Shown piece by piece: positions 10,880 to 21,570 of a stretch of DNA of 64,000 nt. The notes below the pieces were generated by a model, which was given only the letters and a program-made list of their open reading frames with translations, was not told the DNA's origin and did not search any database. The number at the start of each line of letters is the position of its first letter. Within the stretch, counting starts at the first letter, position 1. A program made the position numbers and the translations under genes. Source of the stretch: Begonia masoniana (lineage: Eukaryota > Streptophyta > Magnoliopsida > Cucurbitales > Begoniaceae); contig CM039508.1 of the NCBI GenBank assembly GCA_022432975.1, forward strand, positions 22,337,213 to 22,401,212, given 5' to 3'.

Positions 10880-11946
10880 AAAGTCCAAAATTGTACTTGT
10901 CATGCCCGTATGCTGAACTGTGTCTTCCTTTTCCATCAGTGCAAAGACTCTAGGCACTACTCTTGCTCGGTTTGGGTCTGGCGGCATAAGGCAATCTCTG
11001 ATCTGGTGGCCAACCTTGCCACATCTGAAACATCGACCCTTGAGAAGCCTGCATTCCCCGAAGTGGTTCTTTTAGCAGACGGAGCATAGTGGAGCCTGAG
11101 AAGCTTGAGGAGCTCGAGGAGCCTCTTAAGGTTACTTTCCTTTTCCTCAGAAGTCATTGGGGTTATAGGGCCTTTTAATGACTCTTTGCTGTTGCTGCCA
11201 ACCCCCTTTATTCTGCTGTGGTTGTGACTGCACATCTGCGACAAACTTCCTTGGCAGCTCGCGTTGCCCTTGCACCGCTATCTCTACTTCTTCCAGTTCC
11301 AAGGCCTTAGCTGCCACCTCTGAATAAGGTATATTGTGGATCCCTACAGTCCTCACCCCCTGAAAAGGTTTGGCTTCAACCCTTGAACGAATTAGCGGAT
11401 CTTGTCTTCTTCGTCATCCACCAGACGGGGCGCGAACCGGGACAATGCCTCAAACTTACAGATATAATCCGCCACAGAACCGGTTTGGCACAGCTGCATA
11501 AATTCCATCTTTTTGCTGGTCTGAACCGCTCGGTTGAAGTACTTGTCAAAGAATGCCGTTTTAAACTGTGTCCAAGTCATAGTTTCCATAATAGTAGTAT
11601 TCTGAATTGAGTCCCACCAATGCCTTGCATCCAGTGCAAGATGAAAAACAGCACATGTGATCTTGTCCCCCTCTTCGACCTTGGCATACTTAAACATGTT
11701 CTCAATTGTTCGAATCTATTCCTCAACATAGATAGGATCCAAAACTTGACCATTAAATATCAGAGATCGAAGTCGGTGAAATCGCTCGCTTCCATGGTCA
11801 TGAGTTGCGCTTGAGCTAGAGTTGCCTTGTTCCTCTTTACCAGCCACTAGTTGTTCAATCTGGCAAGATTGGTAGAGAACCAATTCCGTTAGCTGAGCAA
11901 TAGTGTTACTTTCTTCATTGTTTTCTCTTTGTTGACCTCTCACCAT
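10880..11946 (-). pseudogene. gag pseudogene of chromovirus E
   Basis: Read on the minus strand from the ATG at 11946 (MVRGQQRENNEE). Blocks: hydrophilic N-terminus; gag domain at 11697-11392 with HWWDSI, FKTAFFDKYFNR and SRFAPR; a Q-rich stretch near 11190; and a zinc knuckle (CFRCGKVGHQIRDC, CX2CX4HX4C complete) at about 11030-10985 in a different frame. At least two frame changes separate these blocks. It is closely related to the gag of element A. The start lies 142 bp after its primer-binding site, the same spacing as in A. No pol follows, so the element is truncated. Confidence 0.85.
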
Positions 11947-12088
11947 CTTGAAAATCCTAACATATTATCATAACCATCTAACTTAAATGACATTACTAAA
12001 AATCGTAACACTTACAGTTGTTAGAGAGTACTCATGCGGTGATTTGTGCTGGTAGGCAGTCTACAGAACCAATTTTAAAACCCAGGTC

Positions 12089-12100
12089 GCTCTGATACCA
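12089..12100 (-). other. Primer-binding site, element E
   Basis: The minus strand reads TGGTATCAGAGC four bases after the LTR terminus at 12105, complementary to initiator tRNA-Met. Confidence 0.9.
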
Positions 12101-12369
12101 TAATTGTCACGACCCCAATGGGCCGAGGCAGGTTCTCATCATCACTTAGTCATTTAAATCTTAGAACAACTACTTGTATTTTCTTTGAATAAATTACTTG
12201 TGGACCGTTTAAAAAGAACAACCAATTAAAAACCTTAATTCCATAACTCGATTCTTTCATATATATGACAGCATACTCATCCCAGAGTTGGACACATAAA
12301 TCGGGTACAATCTTGTCCACAAGATCGATCGACTTAATTGTCCACGGACTACGTTGACATTTTTGTCCA

Positions 12370-13912
12370 CAGTCCACGTGACTTTATCGTCACAGTCCAC
12401 GTGACTTTATCGTCACAGTCCACGTGACTTTATCGTCACAGTCCACGTGACTTTATCGTCACAGTCCACGTGACTTTATCGTCACAGTCCACGTGACTTT
12501 ATCGTCACAGTCCACGTGACTTTATCGTCACAGTCCACGTGACTTTATCGTCACAGTCCACGTGACTTTATCGTCACAGTCCACGTGACTTTATCGTCAC
12601 AGTCCACGTGACTTTATCGTCACAGTCCACGTGACTTTATCGTCACAGTCCACGTGACTTTATCGTCACAGTCCACGTGACTTTATCGTCACAGTCCACG
12701 TGACTTTATCGTCACAGTCCACGTGACTTTATCGTCACAGTCCACGTGACTTTATCGTCACAGTCCACGTGACTTTATCGTCACAGTCCACGTGACTTTA
12801 TCGTCACAGTCCACGTGACTTTATCGTCACAGTCCACGTGACTTTATCGTCACAGTCCACGTGACTTTATCGTCACAGTCCACGTGACTTTATCGTCACA
12901 GTCCACGTGACTTTATCGTCACAGTCCACGTGACTTTATCGTCACAGTCCACGTGACTTTATCGTCACAGTCCACGTGACTTTATCGTCACAGTCCACGT
13001 GACTTTATCGTCACAGTCCACGTGACTTTATCGTCACAGTCCACGTGACTTTATCGTCACAGTCCACGTGACTTTATCGTCACAGTCCACGTGACTTTAT
13101 CGTCACAGTCCACGTGACTTTATCGTCACAGTCCACGTGACTTTATCGTCACAGTCCACGTGACTTTATCGTCACAGTCCACGTGACTTTATCGTCACAG
13201 TCCACGTGACTTTATCGTCACAGTCCACGTGACTTTATCGTCACAGTCCACGTGACTTTATCGTCACAGTCCACGTGACTTTATCGTCACAGTCCACGTG
13301 ACTTTATCGTCACAGTCCACGTGACTTTATCGTCACAGTCCACGTGACTTTATCGTCACAGTCCACGTGACTTTATCGTCACAGTCCACGTGACTTTATC
13401 GTCACAGTCCACGTGACTTTATCGTCACAGTCCACGTGACTTTATCGTCACAGTCCACGTGACTTTATCGTCACAGTCCACGTGACTTTATCGTCACAGT
13501 CCACGTGACTTTATCGTCACAGTCCACGTGACTTTATCGTCACAGTCCACGTGACTTTATCGTCACAGTCCACGTGACTTTATCGTCACAGTCCACGTGA
13601 CTTCATCATCACGGGTTACATAGACTCATCGTCCACAGACCAACGTCCACGGACCACGTGACTTTATCGTCACAGTCCACGTGACTTTATCGTCACAGTC
13701 CACGTGACTTCATTACTCATGGGTTACATAGACTCATCGTCCACAGACCAACGTCCACGGACCACGTGACTTTATCGTCACAGTCCACGTGACTTTATCG
13801 TCACAGTCCACGTGACTTTATCGTCACAGTCCACGTGACTTTATCGTCACGGACCACGTGACTTTATCGTCCACATATCACGTGACTTTGTCGTCCACCG
13901 TCCACGTGACTA
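12370..13912. repeat. 23-bp tandem array with a G-box in every unit
   Basis: About 53 essentially identical 23-bp units run from 12370 to about 13590. A more varied section to 13912 follows, in which a longer block (GGGTTACATAGACTCATCG and following) occurs twice. Every unit contains GTCCACGTGAC, centred on the palindrome CACGTG, the plant G-box. The array lies in the LTR of element E, about 265 bp from its 3' end; degenerate units extend towards 12313. Confidence 0.97.
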
Positions 13913-15681
13913 CTTACTTTAGTCGACGACTCAACACCGTTATCTGGCCTTGGACTCGCCCCTAACTTTGGACGATGACTCATTCACTTATTCTAGACGA
14001 CGATTTACTTACGACTCTGGACGACTGTTTTTACTTACAAGTCTGGACGACTGTTTTTACTTACAAAACAGAACACATAGACAACCGATCAACCACCTCC
14101 CCTGGCGAACGTTCGGCTAGCTCTCTGGAACTGACTCTATAAGAAATCTCACATCTCGTTTCGCAGAAATCATATTTTCATCATAAAACTTAAACATGCG
14201 TAGCGAAAGACTTAAAGGAAATAGATGAACTTTTACTCTTAAATCCTCTTAAAACATGAAATTGTACTAGACAACCTCAGCATTCATCAACATAGGAAAA
14301 ACCAAATCTTACTTATACTTCAGTATCTTAGATCTTATTTATGCTACAAGCAACACTCCACGGGTCAAAATCACTTCTCAACCACAAAATCCACGCCATG
14401 AGCATCATCCAGCAACTCGACTTATGCCTCATCATTTGACTTGAAGTTCTCACCTTCCAAATTGTCACCTATATCATAAGGTTTAAACTATAAGCCTAAT
14501 GCTTAGTAAAGAGTGCAATACACTGAAAAATACTCATAATTGCATGCTTTGAAAGAAAACATATTCATGCTCTTATTTCGTACATCACATAACATATGCA
14601 TGTTTTTACTTCTTACATCACTTGACATGGATTAAGGGGGGGCACGCAGGGAAATGGCGAGGGAATCATATATGTGGTCCCTTCGGACAATATCTGTATC
14701 GACCAGTTCGGCCCGCAAAGAAGCAGGATTCGCGGACTGATCACGCAGTATCAACTCGGCCTCTTTCAGCAGGAGAATTCACGAGTCTTCCTGCCAGCTC
14801 GGCCTTCACCAGTGGAAGAGTTCGCGAACTGTACTAATAATCATAAAACATAATCATGGTCCATCTCCTGTGGACAAACATGGCCATTTCTTTCCGTCCC
14901 TCACTTAACCATTCTTTCATACTTTATCTTGTTCATTTAAATCATGCTCATAAAATGTTTTCATATGCTCTTGAGAGAAATCATAATACATGGACATGTA
15001 TGCACACAGGAACATCATACTGAGGAAAACGAGCCATCATCATGCACATATCATAAAATCTACTATCCTCGGCATAACATAACTCTCAGTCATCCATAAA
15101 TCATCAAACAACCTCAATACAAATTTCCTAGTACCCTTGTGATGTAGGGCCCTAATGGCCGAGCACCTACACACCCACTTACCTGGACTCCTTAGCAATG
15201 TTGTGCCTTCATTTGAATCCTTCTTCACCTAATACATTTTATATTTTAATGTTAAATGTATCCTGAATAATCTAAACTCAAAGCTGGTAAAATCTTAGCT
15301 AAAGAAATCATCCTAGAATCTAGCTTAAACCTCTAAGGCATTTCGCTGAGCACCTAGTGTGCAGAGCTTAACCTTCATTAATATTAATAGCATTAGCGTC
15401 TATACTACCAGATCCATACCAACATCAAATTTCTCAAAGTCCAAACATCGACAACATCAGAATCCTATCCTCAATGCCACTAAATAAGGGAACTCGAAGA
15501 TATAGTTGTGAATCTAGTATCGACCGATTCTCAATCTTCAGACATCAACCAATAATCATTCCTAAATCGAAGACTCAAAGAATGAATCAACTTAACCTTA
15601 CCTGAGCTTTGAGTCATCGAAGAAAGAGGGGAAAGTCGGCTATAGTAGGGGTTTAAGTGAGGTTTTAGACCTTCATTTTCC

Positions 15682-15689
15682 TATTTATA
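15682..15689 (-). promoter_or_regulatory. LTR TATA box, element E
   Basis: The minus strand reads TATAAATA 160 bp from the LTR start, followed by a leader resembling those of elements A and the solo LTR at 31599 (ending in TAGCCGAC). Confidence 0.65.
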
Positions 15690-15849
15690 TTCATTAAAAT
15701 CACCTTTATTTACAAATATTGTCATTGCCTAATTTTTCTCTTAAAACAAGTAATACCCGTCATCTTAAGACCTCGTAAATTTTCACATTCAACAAGCCAC
15801 TCCAAAATAATTCACGGAATAATTACCTAGCGACGTGCTGGTTGTTACA

Positions 15850-16652
15850 CCTTCACTTTATGCCCTCATCACCTAAGACATTTCATATCTCGATGTTAAA
15901 ATCAATCATAAATAATCTAAATTCGAAACTAGCAAAATCCTAGCTAAGGAAGTTTCCTAAAACTCCAATTTCTCTCTTTTGGGCATTTTATCGAACACCT
16001 AGTGTGCATAGCTTAATTTCACTTACAACAATGGCATTTAAACCTTCCAACTACCAAAATTAAACCAACACCCATTATTTCTCAACCTACTATCAATAAT
16101 ATTCATAGTTCCTCCATTAATACTCATTAATACACGAAACCTAACAACTTCCAACATAACTTCAAAATTTCGCAGTTCTAACACTACAACCCTAGTTAGT
16201 ATAAATCTCTAAATCGAAATCTCAACAAATAAACCATCTAATATTCACCTAGGGTTTGATTCTCGAAGAAAACGGAGGAAGAAATTGGCTTGGAGGAGGA
16301 CCGTAGCTTGTGGGAGGAGGGAACGCCAAGGGAAAGGGAGAGGGGGCGGCTGGGGAAGAGAAATCGTGAGGGAGGGAGAGATTTTAGGTTTTTAATAATT
16401 TTTTCCTTATAAAAATTACCATAACGCCCTTCCTAAAAACCCTTTACTTAATTCCACTAATTAACTTATGATTTGATTTTCTTCAACATAACCTTAACTC
16501 ACTAAAATTCTAATAAATCCTTGTGGTTCCAATAAAACTTTCAATTCGCGAAACGGGTCTCACTTACTATTTTCACGGATTAGAAACACTACACGGCGAA
16601 AAACCGGAGGTCTAAAAATAAAACCCATAACCCGAAAAATCCGGGTGTTACA
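15850..16652 (-). mobile_element. Older LTR fragment interrupted by element E
   Basis: The minus strand starts TGTAACACCCGGATTTTTCG at 16652, a typical LTR start. The lower part (15850-16030) repeats sequence also found at 15215-15370 in the E LTR (CACCTAGTGTGC and flanks). The simplest reading is that E inserted into a related, older LTR at 15849/15850. Confidence 0.65.
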
Positions 16653-17475
16653 GTTCAACTAGGCCGGTCGACAAACCCCACAAGGGGTCGACACATTAAT
16701 GTGTCAACCGACCTCTTGCAAAGGTCAACACCTTGAAGTGTTGACCAACCTCTCAAGAGATCGACACTTAGATGTGTCGATCGACCTCTCATGGAGGTTG
16801 ACACTTTCGTGATTTCCAACCATGGAAATGGTGAAAACTCGCTCCACTCTCCCTGATTTTAGCCCCAGTCGGTTCATAACTCTCCACACAACAATTATAT
16901 ACCAAAAACAACTAAAGAATTTGAGTTTCTAATCTCGAATTGAATCAAATTTTAATCATGGACTTAAAATGTTAAAATCGAGTTTAGAAACAACTGATCC
17001 TTTAAGAACGTCATCTAAACTCGAAGCTTTACTCCGCAAATGCATGAATTGAAGGTCGAAAATCCACAAAATAACCATTGACTCTCTCTGCCTTTTTCCT
17101 TCTCTCCAGTAGCCAAAGTGCCAAGAATAGGGTTTCCAACCCTTTATTAAAATATGCTTCTTAATTTATTTTTACTATATATATATATATATATAATCCA
17201 TTTATATATCATATATATTAAATAAGAATCTTTAAATCTCAACTCAACATAAATCATATATTTTTCAAAACTTACCTTATTACCCAACCTTATTTTCTCT
17301 AATTTTTTTCTTAACCAAGTGGCAACTTTCAAATTTACTACAATACAACAAAATGACTTAGCTCATGATATGTTAACCATCAACCGCGCAGAAATTTTAC
17401 ACATATAATTTAATTAAAATAAAATTAGTATTTTTTACCGTATTGATTATTGATTAGTTCCTATGTGTAATCACA
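16653..17475 (-). mobile_element. LTR-derived block with hairpin chain and AT-rich promoter-like part
   Basis: A chain of short inverted repeats (16668-16812) is followed by AT-rich DNA with a (TA)n stretch near 17176-17192. The block ends at about 17473, where the minus strand reads TGATTACACATAGG. Hairpins near one end and an AT-rich promoter near the other mirror the LTRs of element C. No coding potential or target duplication is seen. Confidence 0.45.
16668..16812. repeat. Chain of short hairpins
   Basis: Successive inverted repeats: GTCGACACATTAATGTGTCAAC, GTCAACACCTTGAAGTGTTGAC and ATCGACACTTAGATGTGTCGAT, linked by CGACCTCTT...AAGGTC type stems. Sequence differs between stems but base pairing is kept, a sign that folding rather than sequence was maintained. 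Confidence 0.8.
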
Positions 17476-17962
17476 ACTATATGGAAATTCTAACCAATGT
17501 CTATAAGCCAAGGTATTCTATTAATCCTATATTGAAGGTCGAAATCCACAAAATAACCATTGACTCTCTCTGCCTTTTTCCTTCTCTCCAGTAGCCAAAG
17601 TGCCAGAATAGGGTTTCCAACCTTTATAAAATATGCTCTTAATTTATTTTTACTATATATATATATATATATAATCCATTTATATCATATATATTAAATA
17701 AGAATCTTTAAATCTCAACTCAACATAAATCATATATTTTCCAAAACTTACCTTGGATAAATTCTAAATTACCCAACCTTATTTTCTCTAATTTTTTTCT
17801 TAACCAAGTGGCAACTTTCAAATTTACTACAATACAACAAAATGACTTAGCTCATGATATGTTAACCATCAACCGCGCAGAAATTTTACACATATAATTT
17901 AATTAAAATAAAATTAGTATTTTTTACCGTATTGATTATTGATTAGTTCCTATGTGTAATCA
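17048..17962. repeat. 430-bp direct repeat (two copies)
   Basis: 17048-17473 and 17531-17962 are nearly the same sequence, separated by 57 bp. Most differences are single-base indels in short homopolymers, plus one longer insertion (GGATAAATTCTAAA) in copy 2. Both copies end at GTGTAATCA. This could be two LTR ends or a local assembly duplication. Confidence 0.85.
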
Positions 17963-18061
17963 TCACCTACAAACGCCCTACATGATTAATCCATCACAAC
18001 ATCAATTGCCATAACAAGGTAATTAGTTACTCATGTTCACACAGTTTCCATAGTCCATGGG

Positions 18062-20135
18062 TGTAACACCTGGAACTTTTGCTTTACGACTTTTACGTGC
18101 TATGTCTATTGCCCTAGGCTAGTGGTAAAATTTAAATTAAAGACGAAGAATATTAATGGATGTATAAGGAAAATGTTGAAGGAATTATAAGGGAAAAATC
18201 AAACCAAAGTGTAACTGAACAAAACCTTAGTTGGAAACTAATGAAGGGGCAATTTAGGAAGTAAAAGAGGGTAGTTGGGAGCACCCAATAAGATTGTGAC
18301 ATGTGTCAAAGCTTGTGGAAGAAGCTTTTCTGTACTTCTTCTCCCCCTTACGTGAGATCACTCTCATTCTTCACTCTTTCTTCCGTTTTCTTCCACCGCC
18401 GAGAAGAAACCTTTTTCCTCCTCCCACGAACTTTGTTCCTTCTCAAAGATTTCTCCTCCTTTTGTGTAGATTAAAGGTAAGGTAACTTTCTCCTCTAGTT
18501 AATGGATGAATTAGAGTTTGAAATACGTAAGAACTTTGGTGTATTAGGTTGAGAAAATGATAAAGGTTGATATTTATCTTAGAACGGATTTTCATAAGTT
18601 AAGTGATGAATTTTAGGTTTGATTACTTGGCGAAAACACGAACCAAGAATGCTAAGGACCCGAGGTAAGTGAGTGTTAGGTTTCTGGCCCTTAAGGCCCT
18701 ACGTCATACCAATGTTAGAAATGTTTGTTATCATAATGTTTGATGGTAGGATGGATTTTTGGTGAGTCCGGTAGCTTTGGATAGAGCGTTAGCTATTAGT
18801 TAAGTGTTCTGTCCGCCTACGGGCTATAAACGTTTAAGGAAAGTTAAGAATCATTTTTGATGAATGTTGTACATGTATATCTCCTCATGCATAATGTTTT
18901 TCCGAAATATACATACGAACTATTTATGAGCTTTTTTTTTTATAAAAATTGAAATAAAGAATGATAATGAACTAAGAATCTCACGTTTTATGTCATGTGT
19001 TCTCACAGGGCAAGGCATGATTCTTACGAGGCACGTCATGGTTCTCACGGGGCAAGTATGTGGTCTACTGAGTAGACGGTTGTGCTAACGCTAAAGAAAT
19101 GAAACGAAATGAACATGTTTTACAAATGTCATGCATTTATGTAAATGTTATGTTTAGTGCACTTCTTACTAAACATTAGGCTTAATGTGTTTATCGTATG
19201 ATGTAGGTGACGAGAACGAAGGTGAGGAACCTCCTCCCGATGATCAGGCATAGGTGGTCGATGGGCGGAGCTCATGGCGACGAGGCGTGTTTTTGCTAGG
19301 TTTGATGACCCGTGGGTGTGCTCCAAGCCGTTTTGTGGTAATTAGGTGTGAACCAGATTGATGTTGGAAATGTGATGGACTTTAGGATGTATAGAAAGTT
19401 TTAATTCTAGCAAATTGTATGATGGATTTAGGCTTGGAGTTTTGTTATTCTGAATGGTTTAATAACAGATTTGTTTTGAGGGATGTTTTAGGAAATTTTG
19501 TGTTTATGTCGATGTTGTATTGTGCTATTAGCTTGGAGATAATGTAAATTTTGGGTTATTAAAGGATTAGGTCCACTGGTTAGATGATTTTGATGGATTT
19601 CTGTTGTACATAATCAATTTGGATGAATGGAACAGTCGATTTAGATCTTGAGTTGAAATGGACAATTTTGAGAATATTCTGTATTGAAGTTGATATGGTA
19701 TATAGTAAGTGGAGATAGAGGTAATAGGATTCGGACGAGTTAGGCTGTACTCTAATGTTTCGAAATTGGCAGATGTTAAAGGTGGATTTAGAGTTACGGT
19801 CAATTTAATTAAGTTGTTAAGTTTTCTGGTACAAAGGAAACAGTCGTCCATTTTGGTCAGTCGTCCATTTTGGCCAGTCGTCCATTTTGGCCATTCGTCC
19901 ATCTTAGCCAGTCGTCCATTTTGGCCAGTCGTCCATTTTGGACAATTGTCCATTTTGGACAATCGTCCATTTTAGTCTGTGTGACAGTCAGGGTTAATTG
20001 TCCAGTCCGTTTTCTTTTAAGGGGTTTTAAAAAAAAAAAAAAAAGAAAAGATTTAATGTGAACTTATGAGGACTTAAGTTAAGATTAAGTCATGGCAATG
20101 CCTGGGGCGGCCCTGATGAGATTGAGGTCGTTACA
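18062..20135 (+). mobile_element. Solo LTR, TSD ATGGG
   Basis: Runs from TGTAACACCTGG to GAGGTCGTTACA (2074 bp) and is flanked by the exact 5-bp duplication ATGGG at 18057-18061 and 20136-20140. There is no primer-binding site or coding region. It has a central short repeat (about 19000-19060, GGCAAG/GGCACG blocks) and a 17-bp distal array. Solo LTRs arise when the two LTRs of an element recombine. Confidence 0.92.
19841..19978. repeat. 17-bp tandem array in solo LTR
   Basis: About eight copies of a 17-bp unit (CGTCCATTTTGGCCAGT and variants with the TTTGGACAAT ending). The palindrome TGGCCA occurs in most copies. It ends 157 bp before the LTR 3' end. Confidence 0.93.
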
Positions 20136-20140
20136 ATGGG

Positions 20141-20430
20141 ACACATGACAATCTAGACACCTCTACCTTGTCTCACATGCCAATGACATCATGCACTTAT
20201 TTGTAGGCATATGATATCAAATCATAGCCTGTGTCATAAACGACATACATATAAATGTCATGTATGAATAGCATATGATGAATGTCTTATCCAAATGTGC
20301 AACTAACCTTATACACACATATCGATAAGTACAATTATTCCTATTCACTTAATCCTCAATATCAAGTGGAACTATGTATTTGCACTTTTTTTTTATAATT
20401 TCACCAAGTGTTTGACTACACTACACATGA
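20141..20430. other. Unassigned flank of element B
   Basis: AT-rich sequence rich in ATGACA and CATATGA words, without coding potential. It is the left flank of element B, continuing after 42750. Confidence 0.4.
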
Positions 20431-20435
20431 AATTA

Positions 20436-21442
20436 TGTTGTGTCTCATAGGCCCATTACACGATCTCAGGCCCGAGCCCATGATTTAACTAATCCATGCA
20501 CTTACACACTTGTCTTTTTTGCAGGTAATGGATCGTGCGAAGACTTGGAGGACACCGTGAGAGACTTGAAGTGGGAGACTAAAGCTATGGATGTGGACCA
20601 ACCAAAGCACCTCATCATGTGAAAGGACAAGAGAGGCGATCTTAATGCTCACATGGGAATTTGTCTTCCCGAGCTTTGATATTTGTAACTTTTATTTCGA
20701 ACTTATTGGCAAACGTTGGCCTTTCTTGTTAAACTTAATAATATGCATGCATATTAGGCATTTTAGGATTAGATGAATGTTAGGATTAGTTGGTGGTTTG
20801 GTTAAAGATTTGGCCCACTTGAAGTTGAAGACATGGCTTGCTTGCAAACCCAAATGAAGGCCCAACCCACTCAAAAACCTAGCCTACCACCATTAGGCCT
20901 ATATATTCATGGCATTGGTGCTTGTAACTCGTTTTGGCTGATCTTAATGAGCACACTCAAATTTTCTTCTCCCCATTAGAAGAACTTGGAGCAAGAGGCA
21001 CCAAGGTAAGCTCGGTTGACAACAACCGAGGGGTTGCGCCCCCGAAACCATTCTTCAAGCTTGGTAGCTTGTAAGAACGGATTTAACATCCTCTTCTCCA
21101 TTCTTTTGAGAGTGGAAAGCAGCAAGAAGTGGTCTTAACCACTCCTTGAATCGAGTTCTCATCCTTGGAAGAAAACTCTTGCCAAAAGCTTCATAATAGC
21201 ACCTATTGGCCGATTCTTGAAAACATTCCATAACTCTTTCATTTCAACAAATCTGGACCATGTCTTCCTCCAGCACATACCTTACTCACTACACTAAACT
21301 CATCTAAAATTTTATTTCATTCCGAGCACTTTTGATATACCATTTGCATTTTCCATTTTCAGATTTTTGGTTTTTGCTAACCAGGGAACTAACGATCTCC
21401 TTTCGAGTTTCTTGCACCGTGTTTGCAAGTCGGAGCTCAACA
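20436..21442 (+). mobile_element. 5' LTR of element B
   Basis: TGTTGTGTCTCATAGG to GAGCTCAACA, 1007 bp. It aligns with 41726-42745 along its length with scattered substitutions and small indels. Confidence 0.9.
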
Positions 21443-21444
21443 TT

Positions 21445-21457
21445 TGGTATCAGAGCC
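21445..21457 (+). other. Primer-binding site, element B
   Basis: TGGTATCAGAGCC follows the LTR end by two bases; complementary to initiator tRNA-Met. Confidence 0.92.
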
Positions 21458-21570
21458 AGGTTAGCTCCCTTGGGTGAGGGAAACCAGGTGGTTTGGTTTT
21501 CCAAACCCATTACGTTGCCCAAAACCAATTGCATCAAAACCGGGTTCTTATTGGTCTTCTTATTCGGTTT

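Larger units (their letters stand above)
12105..15849 (-). mobile_element. 5' LTR of chromovirus E (about 3.7 kb)
   Basis: On the minus strand it starts TGTAACAACCAGC at 15849 and ends GGGGTCGTGACA at 12105, next to the primer-binding site. It has a TATA box 160 bp from its start and a 23-bp array in its 3' part. Sequence at 15140-15360 is paralogous to 33170-33390 of the solo LTR at 31599-33919, so these are one LTR lineage. CCTTC follows at 15850-15854 as the candidate target duplication; its partner would be across the gap. Confidence 0.8.

Noticed and set aside
12370..13912. CRISPR-like array of 23-bp repeats
   Set aside because: No unique spacers: units abut directly, in a plant LTR.
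19567..19975. Open frames with WTTGQNGR-like repeats on both strands
   Set aside because: Translation of the 17-bp LTR array; frames shift with the unit and no product is expected.
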